From a bacterium (GTDB lineage: Bacteria > Patescibacteriota > Saccharimonadia > Saccharimonadales > Saccharimonadaceae), in contig JAUMVB010000002.1 in assembly GCA_030530385.1 (NCBI GenBank), forward strand, positions 53,593 to 117,592: a stretch of 64,000 bases of DNA, given 5' to 3'. Both the position numbers and the translations under genes were made by a program. The notes under the pieces were generated by a model. The model was not told where the DNA came from. It searched no databases and saw only the letters and a list, made by a program, of their open reading frames with translations. How positions within the stretch are numbered: position 1 is the first letter of the stretch; each line of letters opens with the position of its first letter. This document shows, one piece after another, positions 53,165 through 63,974 of the stretch.

Positions 53165-53180
53165 AATATTCAGTTTATGC

Positions 53181-53202
53181 AGGCATGAGGCCTTTATTTT
53201 TG
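53181..53202 (+). terminator. tmRNA terminator (short stem)
   Basis: AGGC/GCCT stem followed by TTATTTTTG; weak, but directly 3' of tmRNA. Confidence 0.5.
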
Positions 53203-53210
53203 TTAATAAA

Positions 53211-53239
53211 AAATGAGCGACTGCGAGGAACGCTCATTT
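53211..53239 (+). terminator. Second hairpin downstream of tmRNA
   Basis: A 9-bp stem AAATGAGCG/CGCTCATTT with an 11-nt loop; A and T flanks allow action on both strands. Confidence 0.65.
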
Positions 53240-53264
53240 AAATATTTTGTGGAGTTTTAGTTTT

Positions 53265-53292
53265 TAGCCATCTGCGGAAAAGGCTATTTTTA
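53265..53292 (+). terminator. Third terminator-like hairpin
   Basis: TAGCC (53265-53269) pairs with GGCTA (53282-53286), followed by TTTTTAT. Three hairpins in a row isolate tmRNA from what follows. Confidence 0.55.
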
Positions 53293-53299
53293 TGAAATA

Positions 53300-53369
53300 A
53301 TGTTTATTTTTGGCTTATGTATAAATTATTTATTCATAAGCTAACACTATAATATATGGAAATAAACAT
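53300..53369. repeat. Nested inverted repeat
   Basis: ATGTTTATTT (53300-53309) pairs with AAATAAACAT (53360-53369), and GCTTATG (53313-53319) with CATAAGC (53335-53341). The asymmetric side contains TATAAT. A 20-codon ATG frame starts at 53356 but has no other support. The role is unknown; it could be a small RNA or a cruciform-forming site. Confidence 0.4.
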
Positions 53370-53478
53370 AAAGTCAATAGGTTTTTTCTATTTTTTGTAT
53401 AATTTTTTTAACCATTAAAATAACAGATTAGTCAAGAAATATTAGACAAAAATACAACAAAAATAGGACGCTAATATA

Positions 53479-53507
53479 TTGACATTTTATTAAGCTTGTG
53501 CTATTAT
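53479..53507 (+). promoter_or_regulatory. Near-consensus sigma-70 promoter of the 350-nt candidate RNA
   Basis: TTGACA (53479-53484), a 17-bp spacer ending in TGC, then TATTAT (53502-53507). It matches the rRNA promoter in quality, so the product should be abundant. Confidence 0.8.
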
Positions 53508-53512
53508 CTAGG

Positions 53513-53859
53513 TAAGCTTTTAAGAACATAAAAAGCAAAAACAAAATTACAGTATAGTACATTTCGCCAAGCACATTTTTATATTTTGAATGAAATTGAC
53601 CGTTTATCGTTTGTGGGCTTGAACGGCAATTCAAAATAAGATTTCTGGAAACGTCATAGGTTTTCTAACTTTTTTGAGTTGTCAAAAAGCTCCGCAAAAA
53701 GCGTAGAGCGCCGGATGAGTACTTATTAATTTTAAAGGAAATTAATTTAAGGAAAATTCGATGATATATGCTTCTCTAAATGGGAAGCGGTCAACTAGCT
53801 CAAAGGAGCTAGCCGCAGAGCCACGGATTTTAGTAATGTTTTAGTTCCGTTTGGTTTTT
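53513..53859 (+). ncRNA. Candidate large structured RNA, ~350 nt, family not recognised
   Basis: A gene-free stretch between a near-consensus promoter and a hairpin followed by T5. Stems in order: 53516-53521/53531-53536; a long arm 53583-53591 and 53596-53604 with 53622-53637, whose loop holds GCTTG (53617-53621) complementary to CAAGC (53568-53572), a pseudoknot; 53647-53652/53660-53665; 53669-53674/53684-53689; GCTC-CGC/GCG-GAGC (53689-53709); 53725-53732/53739-53746; 53770-53776/53782-53788; GCGG+CTAGCTC/GAGCTAG+CCGC (53787-53816); and the terminal ACGGA/TCCGT (53823-53850). No protein frame fits. It is not RNase P, tmRNA or a recognisable SRP RNA. Confidence 0.6.
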
Positions 53860-53894
53860 CTGACTTGCTAGCTCTTTGGGCTGAATCTAAATCA

Positions 53895-53903
53895 TGGTAT
53901 TAT
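53895..53903 (+). promoter_or_regulatory. Extended -10 promoter of the 53911 gene
   Basis: TG-G-TATTAT ends 7 nt before ATG 53911. Confidence 0.55.
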
Positions 53904-53910
53904 ATTAGAT

Positions 53911-54297
53911 ATGATTTCAAAAGTTATTTTAGCAGTTTCGGTTTTATCTGGAGTTGGTATTCTCTGGATATTGAACTTTACTACCCCATCGAGCACTGGG
54001 CCTATTGGAGTTTTGGTTTTATTTATTTTGACATTTTTATTATTTGCTGGATTAATATCGGCATTTTTGTGTGGAGTTAATCGATTATTTGAGATGGTTT
54101 TTTCTAGTTTCAGAAAGGACGATCTTTTTATTTCTAAAAAAAGGGAGTTTAGTTTTTTCTATAGGTATGCTTTAGCTTTAGCTATGGCTCCATTAGTTCT
54201 ACTGGCGCAACAATCAATCCGTAGCGTTGGTATTTTTGAAATTATTTTAATTGTAGTTCTTGAAATAATAGCCTGTCTCTATATTTCAAAACGCTAA
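53911..54297 (+). CDS. Hypothetical membrane protein, four TM segments
   Basis: 128 aa. Hydrophobic segments near 3-24, 31-55, 85-100 and 105-124, with a basic cytosolic loop (SSFRKDDLFISKKREFS). No family recognised. Leaderless promoter; it precedes the gene pair of the VirD4-like ATPase but has its own promoter. Confidence 0.68.
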   Translation: MISKVILAVSVLSGVGILWILNFTTPSSTGPIGVLVLFILTFLLFAGLISAFLCGVNRLFEMVFSSFRKDDLFISKKREFSFFYRYALALAMAPLVLLAQQSIRSVGIFEIILIVVLEIIACLYISKR

Positions 54298-54303
54298 TGT
54301 TTG

Positions 54304-54312
54304 TGATATAAT
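54304..54312 (+). promoter_or_regulatory. Extended -10 promoter of the 54323-57585 operon
   Basis: TG-A-TATAAT ends 10 nt before ATG 54323. Confidence 0.6.
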
Positions 54313-54322
54313 TTATCATACA

Positions 54323-54763
54323 ATGGAACCGTTGAAAAATATCGAACTTCCAAATTCTGAGGGTGGGCTTTCAAATGTTAGTTTTGAAAGTTCTAATTTG
54401 AGTAATTTAAATAATTATGAAAATCAGAACCCTAACAAAAATATAGATATATTGAAGTCTCGCGAGAATATGTTTTCGACTGTGGAGCAATTATCTGTAG
54501 ACAATCGGGATAATGCTATACCTTCGGTGCAGCAAACATTGCCTCCAGTTAATGGATTGAACAATTCTTCTGCAGCTCAACCGATATCAGTTCCAGCAAT
54601 AGCGGCAGACACTGATTTAATGGAAGATGAGTGGGTAAAAGAGTTGAAACAGATGATAATGGAGACTAAAAATGATCCTTTTGCTCGTGAAGTTAGGTTT
54701 AAAGAGATGCAGATTGATTATTTGAAGAAGCGTTATAATAGAATTATAGATGGTGGTAAATAA
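54323..54763 (+). CDS. Hypothetical partner of the VirD4-like ATPase
   Basis: 146 aa. The first ~100 residues are Asn/Ser/Gln-rich and disordered; the last 45 form a charged helix (DEWVKELKQMIMETKNDPFAREVRFKEMQIDYLKKRY). Its stop overlaps the ATPase start by one base. A likely adaptor or substrate-like partner of the ATPase; family unknown. Confidence 0.7.
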   Translation: MEPLKNIELPNSEGGLSNVSFESSNLSNLNNYENQNPNKNIDILKSRENMFSTVEQLSVDNRDNAIPSVQQTLPPVNGLNNSSAAQPISVPAIAADTDLMEDEWVKELKQMIMETKNDPFAREVRFKEMQIDYLKKRYNRIIDGGK

Positions 54764-57585
54764 TGGAATTTTTTATAATATTTTTCTTGATTTTTATAGT
54801 TGTCTGTGTCGCGAGCTTTTTAATTTTTCAGTGGTATAAAAAAATCGTTCAGGAGGCAAAAAACTATGAGCGTGGATTGAAGATGGTTCCTATGAAGATT
54901 CATCTTCCTCCTCCAAGCAATGATATTGAAGGCGGTAGTCGTGATGAGCGCGATGTTGTTGATGAGGTCTTATCTGAGGCTCAAACTATGTATAATATTA
55001 TAGCTAGCACCGCGACTAAAGGATTTAAAACGAGACTTTATGGCCAACGGCATATTTCATTTGAGATCGTAGCAAGTGATGGATTGATTTATTATTATGC
55101 TGTTGTTCCGTCGGTTATTACGGAGACTATAAAGCAGGCGATTGCAGCAGCATACCCGTCAGCTCGATTGGAAGAAGTTAAAATTGAAAATATCTTCTCG
55201 AGACAAGGTAAGATGTTGGGTGTTATAGGCGGTGAATTTACGCTTAAAAAAGATTTTATCTATCCAATTGCAACCTATCAAGACTCTAAGCGTGATGCGA
55301 TGCGCTCATTACTGGATGCATTATCTAGTGTTTCTCGCGGAGACGGGGCATCTATTCAGATTATGATTAGACCAGCGCCTGAAAAATGGGCAGATGATTC
55401 AAATTCTCGTGCGGAATCAATTAGAAATAAAGGAAGTAAAGGTAAAAAGGCCGGTGTTGCTGTAGATTTAATGGAGGCTTTATGGAAACCACCTACGTAT
55501 GGCTCGGGTGATAGTGGATCATCTCAACACCAGCTAACGAGTCTTGAGCAAGAAGAGATTGAGGCTATTGAGAATAAAACTAAATATCCTGGATATGAGG
55601 TTTTAATTCGTGTTGTCGTTTCATCATCCACTTCAGCTAAAAGTCAAGCAATTTTGTCCGGCATTGTCTCGGCGTTTTCTCTTTTTGATTCGCCAAGATT
55701 TAATGGGTTTAAATTTAATATGACGCAAAATGTCGATGATTTAGTTACAGCTTATATCTTTCGATTTTTTCCGCAAAATGCTAAAAGTGTAATTTTGAAT
55801 AGTGTTGAACTTTCTACAATTTTCCACTTACCGAATCGAAATGCTATTGCGACCGAAAAGGTTCAGCGTCAGAGGATAAAGCAAGTTGACGGCCCAACTG
55901 AAGTGATGGATGAAGGTCTGTTGTTGGGCGTAAATGAATATCGTGGAGTTGAAAAGCAGATTCGATTAAGTAAAAATGATCGTCGCCGACATACTTATAT
56001 TATTGGTCAGACTGGTATGGGTAAATCTAAATTACTTGAAAATTTAGCCTTTCAAGATATTATGAATGGTGATGGCTTTGCTTTTATTGATCCGCACGGC
56101 GATTCGGTTGAAGAGCTTCTCGGTATGATCCCAAAAGAGCGTCTTGATGATGTTATTTATTTTAATCCTGGCGATACCGATAATCCACTTGGTTTTAATA
56201 TGTTTGAGGCTAAGGATGATTCCGAAATGGATTTTATTATTGGTGAGACGAATTCGATGCTGAAATCACTTTATGATCCGGGCAATACTGGAATAGTTGG
56301 ACCGCGAATGGAAAATATCGTACGTAATGCCGCGCTGCTACTAATGAACGATCCTGAGGGTGGGACTTTTATGGATATACCAAAAGTGTTAATCGACCCA
56401 GAGTTTACTAAACCAAAAATTAAGTATTTGCGGAATCAGCGGGCTATAGATTTTTGGACTAAAGAATGGCCAGCATCACAGAAATCAAATGATGCGGGCG
56501 AGCTTGTTTCTTGGGTTGTATCAAAGTGGGCGCCTTTTGAAAATGAATTGTTGAGTAATATCCTTGGACAGACAAAAAGCTCGTTTAATATACGCGAAAT
56601 TATGGATAACCGAAAAATTCTACTCGTAAACCTTTCTAAAGGTAAGATGGGGGAGGGTGCAGCAAAGCTATTAGGAATGGTTTTTGTGATGAAGTTTCAG
56701 GCTGCGGCTATGAGTCGAGTTAATATTCCTGAGGATGAGCGTAAGGATTTTTGTTTATATGTTGACGAGTTTCAGAACTTTGCGACAGATTCTTTTGAGT
56801 CTATTTTGTCTGAAGCTCGAAAATTCCGATTGAACTTGATTTTAGCTAACCAGTTTATGACTCAGCTTAATGATAAGATTAAGGGTGCAGTAATGGGTAA
56901 CGTACCAAACAAATTAGTTGGTCGAATTGGGATAGACGATGCCGAAATTCTTCAAAAAGCATTTACTCCTACTTATGTTGCTGAAGACTTAATAAAGACG
57001 CCAAACTATAATGCCATTGCCACAGTACTAGTTAATGGGGTACCATCTTCGCCTTTTAATATGAAACTCTTACCTCCGCTCGGTAAATCAAATCCGCAGC
57101 TTAGGGATGCAATTAAGAAATATTCTGCTTCAAAATATGGTAGACCAAAAGAGATTGTGGCTGCAGAAATCCGTGAGCGGTTGGCTGTTAAAAAGCCTGC
57201 TAGTCCCGAGCCTTCAGGCTTGAAAGCTGAGCAGACGTCGAACCAAACTCAAATGGGACAGTCTTTTGCGGATATTAACAATGACCAAGTTAATTCAATT
57301 AGGGATCAAGCTAGTTCTTTTAGCCGCAATAATTCTCCTGATATCATATCAAATTCTCAGCAATTTGCGCAGCGGCAGTCTACAGAAAAGTCATTTTTGG
57401 ATGATTGGCTTCAAAGAAGAGAGCAGATTAGACAAGGGGCTGTGTCACAGGATAAAACTCCTCAATCTATTAATTCTGAGGTAAAAGAAGAGCCTATAAA
57501 AGAATCTAAATCTCAAAACACTAAATCAGATAATTTTTCTGTGCACGGAGAGTCTAGTGATGAAGTTGTTTTTAAGATAAGGTAG
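54763..57585 (+). CDS. VirD4/TraG-HerA-like membrane ATPase
   Basis: 940 aa. One N-terminal TM segment (1-23), a large domain before the motor (about 60-390) and a P-loop ATPase: Walker A GQTGMGKS at 415-422, DPHGDSVEELLG, Walker B CLYVDEFQNF near 665, and the late LANQFMTQL segment that resembles the TraM-recognition region of VirD4 coupling proteins. The C-terminal 150 residues are disordered and Gln/Ser-rich. VirB-type channel genes are not seen, so this is not a plain conjugation operon. It may move DNA or protein across the single membrane. Confidence 0.85.
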   Translation: MEFFIIFFLIFIVVCVASFLIFQWYKKIVQEAKNYERGLKMVPMKIHLPPPSNDIEGGSRDERDVVDEVLSEAQTMYNIIASTATKGFKTRLYGQRHISFEIVASDGLIYYYAVVPSVITETIKQAIAAAYPSARLEEVKIENIFSRQGKMLGVIGGEFTLKKDFIYPIATYQDSKRDAMRSLLDALSSVSRGDGASIQIMIRPAPEKWADDSNSRAESIRNKGSKGKKAGVAVDLMEALWKPPTYGSGDSGSSQHQLTSLEQEEIEAIENKTKYPGYEVLIRVVVSSSTSAKSQAILSGIVSAFSLFDSPRFNGFKFNMTQNVDDLVTAYIFRFFPQNAKSVILNSVELSTIFHLPNRNAIATEKVQRQRIKQVDGPTEVMDEGLLLGVNEYRGVEKQIRLSKNDRRRHTYIIGQTGMGKSKLLENLAFQDIMNGDGFAFIDPHGDSVEELLGMIPKERLDDVIYFNPGDTDNPLGFNMFEAKDDSEMDFIIGETNSMLKSLYDPGNTGIVGPRMENIVRNAALLLMNDPEGGTFMDIPKVLIDPEFTKPKIKYLRNQRAIDFWTKEWPASQKSNDAGELVSWVVSKWAPFENELLSNILGQTKSSFNIREIMDNRKILLVNLSKGKMGEGAAKLLGMVFVMKFQAAAMSRVNIPEDERKDFCLYVDEFQNFATDSFESILSEARKFRLNLILANQFMTQLNDKIKGAVMGNVPNKLVGRIGIDDAEILQKAFTPTYVAEDLIKTPNYNAIATVLVNGVPSSPFNMKLLPPLGKSNPQLRDAIKKYSASKYGRPKEIVAAEIRERLAVKKPASPEPSGLKAEQTSNQTQMGQSFADINNDQVNSIRDQASSFSRNNSPDIISNSQQFAQRQSTEKSFLDDWLQRREQIRQGAVSQDKTPQSINSEVKEEPIKESKSQNTKSDNFSVHGESSDEVVFKIR

Positions 57586-57611
57586 CTTTAGCCTTACTTC
57601 CTATTACTTTT

Positions 57612-57926
57612 TTATTTTATTGTATTTTTAATTAGCTTTACAATTCTTAAACCGATATAAAAAACTACAGTTAGGATTAGGATTGAATTTGATGAAACTC
57701 TAAATGAGTGTATTATTGATGTAAAAAATACTATATAATAGATGATTGTTGATGTAAAAATTGATATTGTGAAAGTTTTTGCTTCAAAAAATATATTAAA
57801 TAGCCGATCTATTTTCTCTGAAAATTCACTATTTAGTATTGCTCGAGTAGATTTTTTGAGGTTAGAGAGTTGATATTCGGTTTCTTGTAATAAGGCATCT
57901 ATTTGTTTATCGGTTTCTTTTTTCAT
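57612..57926 (-). CDS. Small hypothetical membrane protein
   Basis: 104 aa. An N-terminal charged helix (about 1-45) is followed by two TM segments (about 50-70 and 80-97). The ATG overlaps the last base of the upstream gene, so the two form an operon. No family recognised. Confidence 0.62.
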   Translation of the reverse strand: MKKETDKQIDALLQETEYQLSNLKKSTRAILNSEFSEKIDRLFNIFFEAKTFTISIFTSTIIYYIVFFTSIIHSFRVSSNSILILTVVFYIGLRIVKLIKNTIK

Positions 57927-58663
57927 TATGATTTCCTTTTAATTATTTGAATTTGCTTGAGTAATAAATTTGTTCTAAAGGTCGAAATTACAGAGGTAAA
58001 TAGTAGTAAAGACAATAACCAGATAACCATATTATCGGATATGTAAGTGTCGGTGAAGTTAATAATATCTAAAGTCCTAAATGGCGAACAGGCAATTTTT
58101 TGAGAAGTTAAATTACCGAAGAATAAAGAAATTTGGCAATCGTAACTATTTGGAGTTGTTTTGTTTTGGCTTAATGCCGGGATGTGATTTTTAATTTTAA
58201 TTACTATTTTGCGAACTTCTTCGCTTTTAGGCGGAATTTGAGTAGGGCTGAAACTAGAAAAATCATCCCTAATATAAAGATCCTTTTGAGGTAGTATTTC
58301 TGCATACTCAAGAATATCGCTGGATTGAAATTCGAAATATGCAGTCTGTGCAGTGTCTGATATGTTTTTGGCTCTTAGCTCAACTAATATTTCGGAATTT
58401 TCTTGGGCTATATCCGGGGCGTAGACTAGTTTTGAGCTAAGTTGGATTTCGTTAGTGCTTTCAATCTTTACGATTGGTGAAGGCTTAACCTTGGTGTAAA
58501 ACTGAAAAAGACTCGAGAAGCATATCGAGAATAACGCAAAAATAATTAAAAAAATATCGGCAATTCTCCAGCGAAGTTTTTCTCGAAGTTCCTCTTCGTA
58601 TTTAAGAAGCCTATCGCCTAGAGAAGGGCTGTATGCATAACCTAAAATAATTTTTCTAAACAT
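57926..58663 (-). CDS. Hypothetical membrane protein with outside domain
   Basis: I start at the ATG at 58663 (245 aa) after AAGGTGGG; the longer frame's ATG at 58693 lies in the -10 element (TG-C-TAAAAT on minus), so it cannot be translated. TM segments near 35-57 and 210-230 flank a beta-rich outside domain with two Cys (SYDCQISLF, KIACSPF). Family unknown. Confidence 0.65.
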   Translation of the reverse strand: MFRKIILGYAYSPSLGDRLLKYEEELREKLRWRIADIFLIIFALFSICFSSLFQFYTKVKPSPIVKIESTNEIQLSSKLVYAPDIAQENSEILVELRAKNISDTAQTAYFEFQSSDILEYAEILPQKDLYIRDDFSSFSPTQIPPKSEEVRKIVIKIKNHIPALSQNKTTPNSYDCQISLFFGNLTSQKIACSPFRTLDIINFTDTYISDNMVIWLLSLLLFTSVISTFRTNLLLKQIQIIKRKS

Positions 58664-58778
58664 TTCCCACCTTAACCACAACCATTTTAGCATAATTTTA
58701 ACTAAAAATTAAGGTTTATTTGCGATTTTTAAAGAAATACGCTATAATTTAGTAGTATAAAAGAGGTTAAAAGGATAA

Positions 58779-60794
<2,016 letters not shown>

Positions 60795-60796
60795 TT

Positions 60797-63289
60797 ATGA
60801 AAGATGAGAATAAAAAACCTCTTGAGGGTGAAATTATAGAACAGCAAAATCATTCAAAGCATCTTGAATTTAGAACAGTTGAAGATGTGATGGAAGACTC
60901 ATTTTTGCGTTATTCAATGAGTGTGATTATTGATCGCGCATTGCCTGATGTTCGTGACGGAATGAAGCCCGTTCATCGCCGAGTTCTTTATACGATGGGT
61001 GAAATGGGGGTTCGCCCAGGATCAGCTTTTAAGAAATCAGCTCGTATTGTCGGTGACGTAATGGGTAAATACCACCCTCATGGTGACAGTTCAATTTATG
61101 ACGCAATGGTTCGTTTGGCTCAAGATTGGAATATGCGTTATCCGCTTGTTGACGGACAAGGTAACTTTGGCTCACTTGATGGTGATCCGCCTGCTGCAAT
61201 GCGCTATACTGAGGCTCGACTTGGTAGAGTTGGAGATATTCTGCTTGCCGATCTCGATAAAGATACAGTTGATTTTCGGCCTAACTATGACGGATCTGAG
61301 AGCGAGCCTTCAGTTCTTCCTGCGAAATTACCAAACCTACTTTTGAATGGTCAGATTGGTATTGCTGTTGGTATGGCGACCAGTATTCCTACGCATAATT
61401 TAGGCGAAATTGTTGATGCAACGATCGAGCTTATTGATAATCCAGAAGCTCCCCTCGAAGAGCTTATGAAATTCGTGAAGGGTCCAGATTTTCCGACTGG
61501 TGCTATAGTTTATGGCGGTACGCCTATGATACAGGCTTATCGAACTGGCCGTGGAAGCGTTACGATGCGAGCAGTTGCCGAGATTATTGAGACAAAACGT
61601 GGTCGTCATCAGATTGTAGTAACGGAAATTCCTTATTCGGTAAATAAGGCTTCTCTAATTGAAAAAATTGCTGATTTAGTTAAGGAGAAAAAAATTACTG
61701 CGATTGCTGATTTGCGTGACGAATCGGCTCGTGGTAATGTTCGAGTAGTGATCGATCTCAAAAAGGATGCCTATCCTAAGAAGGTTCTTAACCAGCTTTA
61801 TAAATTGACACCGCTTCAATCTAATTTCCACTATAACATGCTTGCGCTTATTGATGGTGTTCAGCCTCGCGTACTTGGCCTGAAAGAAATGCTATCTGAA
61901 TTCGTCAAGCATCGTCAGATTGTTGTGCGCCGCCGAACAGAATTTGAGCTTAAGAAAGCTAAAGCTCGTGCGCATATTTTGGAAGGGCTGAAGATTGCAC
62001 TAGATCATATTGATGAGGTTATTGCTACAATCCGCGCTTCAAAGACTACAGATATCGCCGAAAAAGCTTTGCGTGAAAAATTTGGCTTAACTGAAATTCA
62101 AGCAAAAGCAATTCTTGCGATGCAGCTCCGCCGATTAACTGGATTAGAGCGTGAAGCTATCGAAGCTGAACTTGCCGCTCTCTTGAAATTGATCGGCGAG
62201 CTTGAAGCTATTCTTGCTGATGAAAATGAAATCTTGCGAATTATTAAAGAAGAACTTCTTGAAATGAAAGATAAGTATGGTGACGAGCGAAAGACACAGA
62301 TTATTAATCATGAGCTTGGTAAATTCTCTGATGAAGAATTAATCCCAGAAGAAGAGAGCGTAATTTTACTCACAACCGAAAATTACATTAAACGAACTTT
62401 ATTGAATGAATATCGCCGTCAGCATCGTGGTGGAAAAGGTAAGCGTGGAATGACAACTAAGGAGAAGGATATTATTGATCAACTTGTTCCGGCAAGCACT
62501 CATGACTGGTTGTTATTCTTTACTAATCGTGGTCGAGTATTCCGTTTGAAAGCGTATGAAGTTCCGGCGGCTAGCCTACAAGCTAAAGGTGTGGCTGCAG
62601 TAAACTTGCTTCAACTTCAACCAGAAGAGAAAATTACTTCGATCATTAAGCTAGAGCAAAACTCTAGTGATAAAGATTTCCTCTTTATGGCTACAGTTAA
62701 GGGGACAGTAAAGAAGACTGCCCTAAAGGATTTCGCGAATATTCGAACAAATGGTTTGAATGCGATAAATCTTGATGAGGGTGATGAACTTCGTTGGATT
62801 CAAAAAACGGACGGTGAAAGTGATATCATTATTTCTACATCTGCTGGACAGGCAGTTCGCTTCAATGAAGATGATGTACGCGCTATGGGCCGTGCTGCTA
62901 GAGGTGTTCGTGGAGTTCGTTTGCGACCAAATGATAGCGTTGTAGGAATGGATATCGTTACAGACTCCGATCAGAAATTGTTAGTTATTTCCGCGAATGG
63001 CTATGGTAAATCAACTAAAGTTGCTAATTTTGAAGTTAAACGGCGTGGAGGAATTGGCGTCAAAGCCGCAATAGTTACATCAAAGACAGGCCCGATAGTT
63101 TCGGTCCAGACTTTGCCGAAAGAATCAACTGATGCACTGATGATTTCAACGGCTGGTCAAACTATAAGGGTTGCAATTAAAGATATACCAACTCTTAGCC
63201 GAACTACACAAGGTGTTAGAATTATGAAACTTTCTAATAATGATCTTGTTGCGAGCGTTGGGTTAATGGAAGAAAGTCAAGAGGAGTAA
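60797..63289 (+). CDS. gyrA: DNA gyrase subunit A
   Basis: 830 aa. The catalytic tyrosine is Y137 in [10 protein letters not shown]; the quinolone-determining region [17 protein letters not shown] has Ser then Ile-Tyr-Asp, the sensitive-type pattern. The C-terminal beta-pinwheel contains the GyrA box ([11 protein letters not shown]), so it is a true gyrase and not topo IV. It has no ribosome site and is probably translated by coupling to gyrB. Confidence 0.97.
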   Translation: MKDENKKPLEGEIIEQQNHSKHLEFRTVEDVMEDSFLRYSMSVIIDRALPDVRDGMKPVHRRVLYTMGEMGVRPGSAFKKSARIVGDVMGKYHPHGDSSIYDAMVRLAQDWNMRYPLVDGQGNFGSLDGDPPAAMRYTEARLGRVGDILLADLDKDTVDFRPNYDGSESEPSVLPAKLPNLLLNGQIGIAVGMATSIPTHNLGEIVDATIELIDNPEAPLEELMKFVKGPDFPTGAIVYGGTPMIQAYRTGRGSVTMRAVAEIIETKRGRHQIVVTEIPYSVNKASLIEKIADLVKEKKITAIADLRDESARGNVRVVIDLKKDAYPKKVLNQLYKLTPLQSNFHYNMLALIDGVQPRVLGLKEMLSEFVKHRQIVVRRRTEFELKKAKARAHILEGLKIALDHIDEVIATIRASKTTDIAEKALREKFGLTEIQAKAILAMQLRRLTGLEREAIEAELAALLKLIGELEAILADENEILRIIKEELLEMKDKYGDERKTQIINHELGKFSDEELIPEEESVILLTTENYIKRTLLNEYRRQHRGGKGKRGMTTKEKDIIDQLVPASTHDWLLFFTNRGRVFRLKAYEVPAASLQAKGVAAVNLLQLQPEEKITSIIKLEQNSSDKDFLFMATVKGTVKKTALKDFANIRTNGLNAINLDEGDELRWIQKTDGESDIIISTSAGQAVRFNEDDVRAMGRAARGVRGVRLRPNDSVVGMDIVTDSDQKLLVISANGYGKSTKVANFEVKRRGGIGVKAAIVTSKTGPIVSVQTLPKESTDALMISTAGQTIRVAIKDIPTLSRTTQGVRIMKLSNNDLVASVGLMEESQEE

Positions 63290-63290
63290 A

Positions 63291-63713
63291 ATGCCATCGA
63301 TTTTAGTAATTTTTGTGATAGCGTGGGCAATAACGCAAACTACTAAATATTTTCTCGAGCTTAAAAATGATAGAAACGTTAAATTTCGTAGAGTAATTTC
63401 AGAAAGCGGTGGTATGCCCAGTTCGCATAGTGCGGTGGTTATAGCGATAGCTACTTTCATTGGGCTTAAAGAGGGTGTACATTCGTCTATATTTGGTCTA
63501 GCTTTCATTTTTGCGATGATAGTAATATATGATTCTATGAAAGTTAGATTTTCTAATGGTAAGCAAGGAGAGACTATCAATAAGATAATTGATGATAAAA
63601 ATCTCAGTGTGCCGAAGGTGAGAGTTGTTCGAGGTCATACTCCTCTTGAAGTAGCGGTTGGTTCTACAATTGGGTTCTTGCTAGGGTATTTTTCGTTCCT
63701 ATTTGGTTTGTAG
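63291..63713 (+). CDS. Divergent PAP2 family protein (DUF212)
   Basis: 140 aa. Acid phosphatase-like membrane family. Motifs ESGGMPSSHSAVVIA and RVVRGHTPLEVAVGSTIG carry the PAP2-type His residues. Three to four TM segments. AGGAG precedes the ATG, right after the gyrA stop, so it ends the gyrase operon. May remove phosphate from an undecaprenyl or other lipid phosphate (inferred). Confidence 0.9.
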   Translation: MPSILVIFVIAWAITQTTKYFLELKNDRNVKFRRVISESGGMPSSHSAVVIAIATFIGLKEGVHSSIFGLAFIFAMIVIYDSMKVRFSNGKQGETINKIIDDKNLSVPKVRVVRGHTPLEVAVGSTIGFLLGYFSFLFGL

Positions 63714-63725
63714 AATAAAGAAAAT

Positions 63726-63769
63726 ATATGTGAGGTTCTATGTTTAGAGTCTCGCATATTTTTATTTTG
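63726..63769 (+). terminator. Terminator of the gyrase operon
   Basis: A 9-bp stem ATATGTGAG/CTCGCATAT with a T-rich tail; it isolates the rRNA promoter. Confidence 0.85.
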
Positions 63770-63812
63770 TAAAGTGTTTTAAAATAAAAATAAAAAAAGT
63801 TTCAAAAAAGTG

Positions 63813-63841
63813 TTGACATTTCAAAATCAATTATATATACT
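63813..63841 (+). promoter_or_regulatory. rRNA operon promoter
   Basis: TTGACA (63813-63818), 17-bp spacer, TATACT (63836-63841). An A-rich stretch upstream (63774-63808) looks like an UP element. Confidence 0.85.
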
Positions 63842-63847
63842 TAAATA

Positions 63848-63974
63848 TAGTTCAGCGAAAGAAGTCGAAAGACTGATTATAAAGTGGAGTTGAACTGATA
63901 ATTTGACCTTTAACAATTTAGTTGTGCAAATTTATCGTCAGTCTGTTTTATAGATTATCAATTTGATAATTCTT
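63848..63974 (+). promoter_or_regulatory. 16S leader with boxA-like site and processing stems
   Basis: The pre-rRNA starts near 63848. TGACCTTTAACA at 63904-63915 resembles the boxA antitermination site (TGCTCTTTAACA). AGACTGA (63870-63876) pairs with TCAGTCT (63938-63944), and ATTATCAA/TTGATAAT forms a hairpin just before the 16S start. Confidence 0.6.

Noticed and set aside
53428..53634. 68-codon minus-strand frame over the candidate RNA promoter
   Set aside because: No ribosome site or promoter; extremely AT-rich composition. The plus-strand promoter and stems explain the region better.
54763..57585. Integrative conjugative element
   Set aside because: No relaxase, VirB4, VirB6, integrase next to it or attachment repeats. 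The Xer gene at 32.2 kb is of housekeeping type.
63263..63580. 105-codon minus-strand frame over the PAP2 gene
   Set aside because: The plus strand has GGMPSSHSA and GHTPLEV motifs and a ribosome site, so the minus frame is a shadow.
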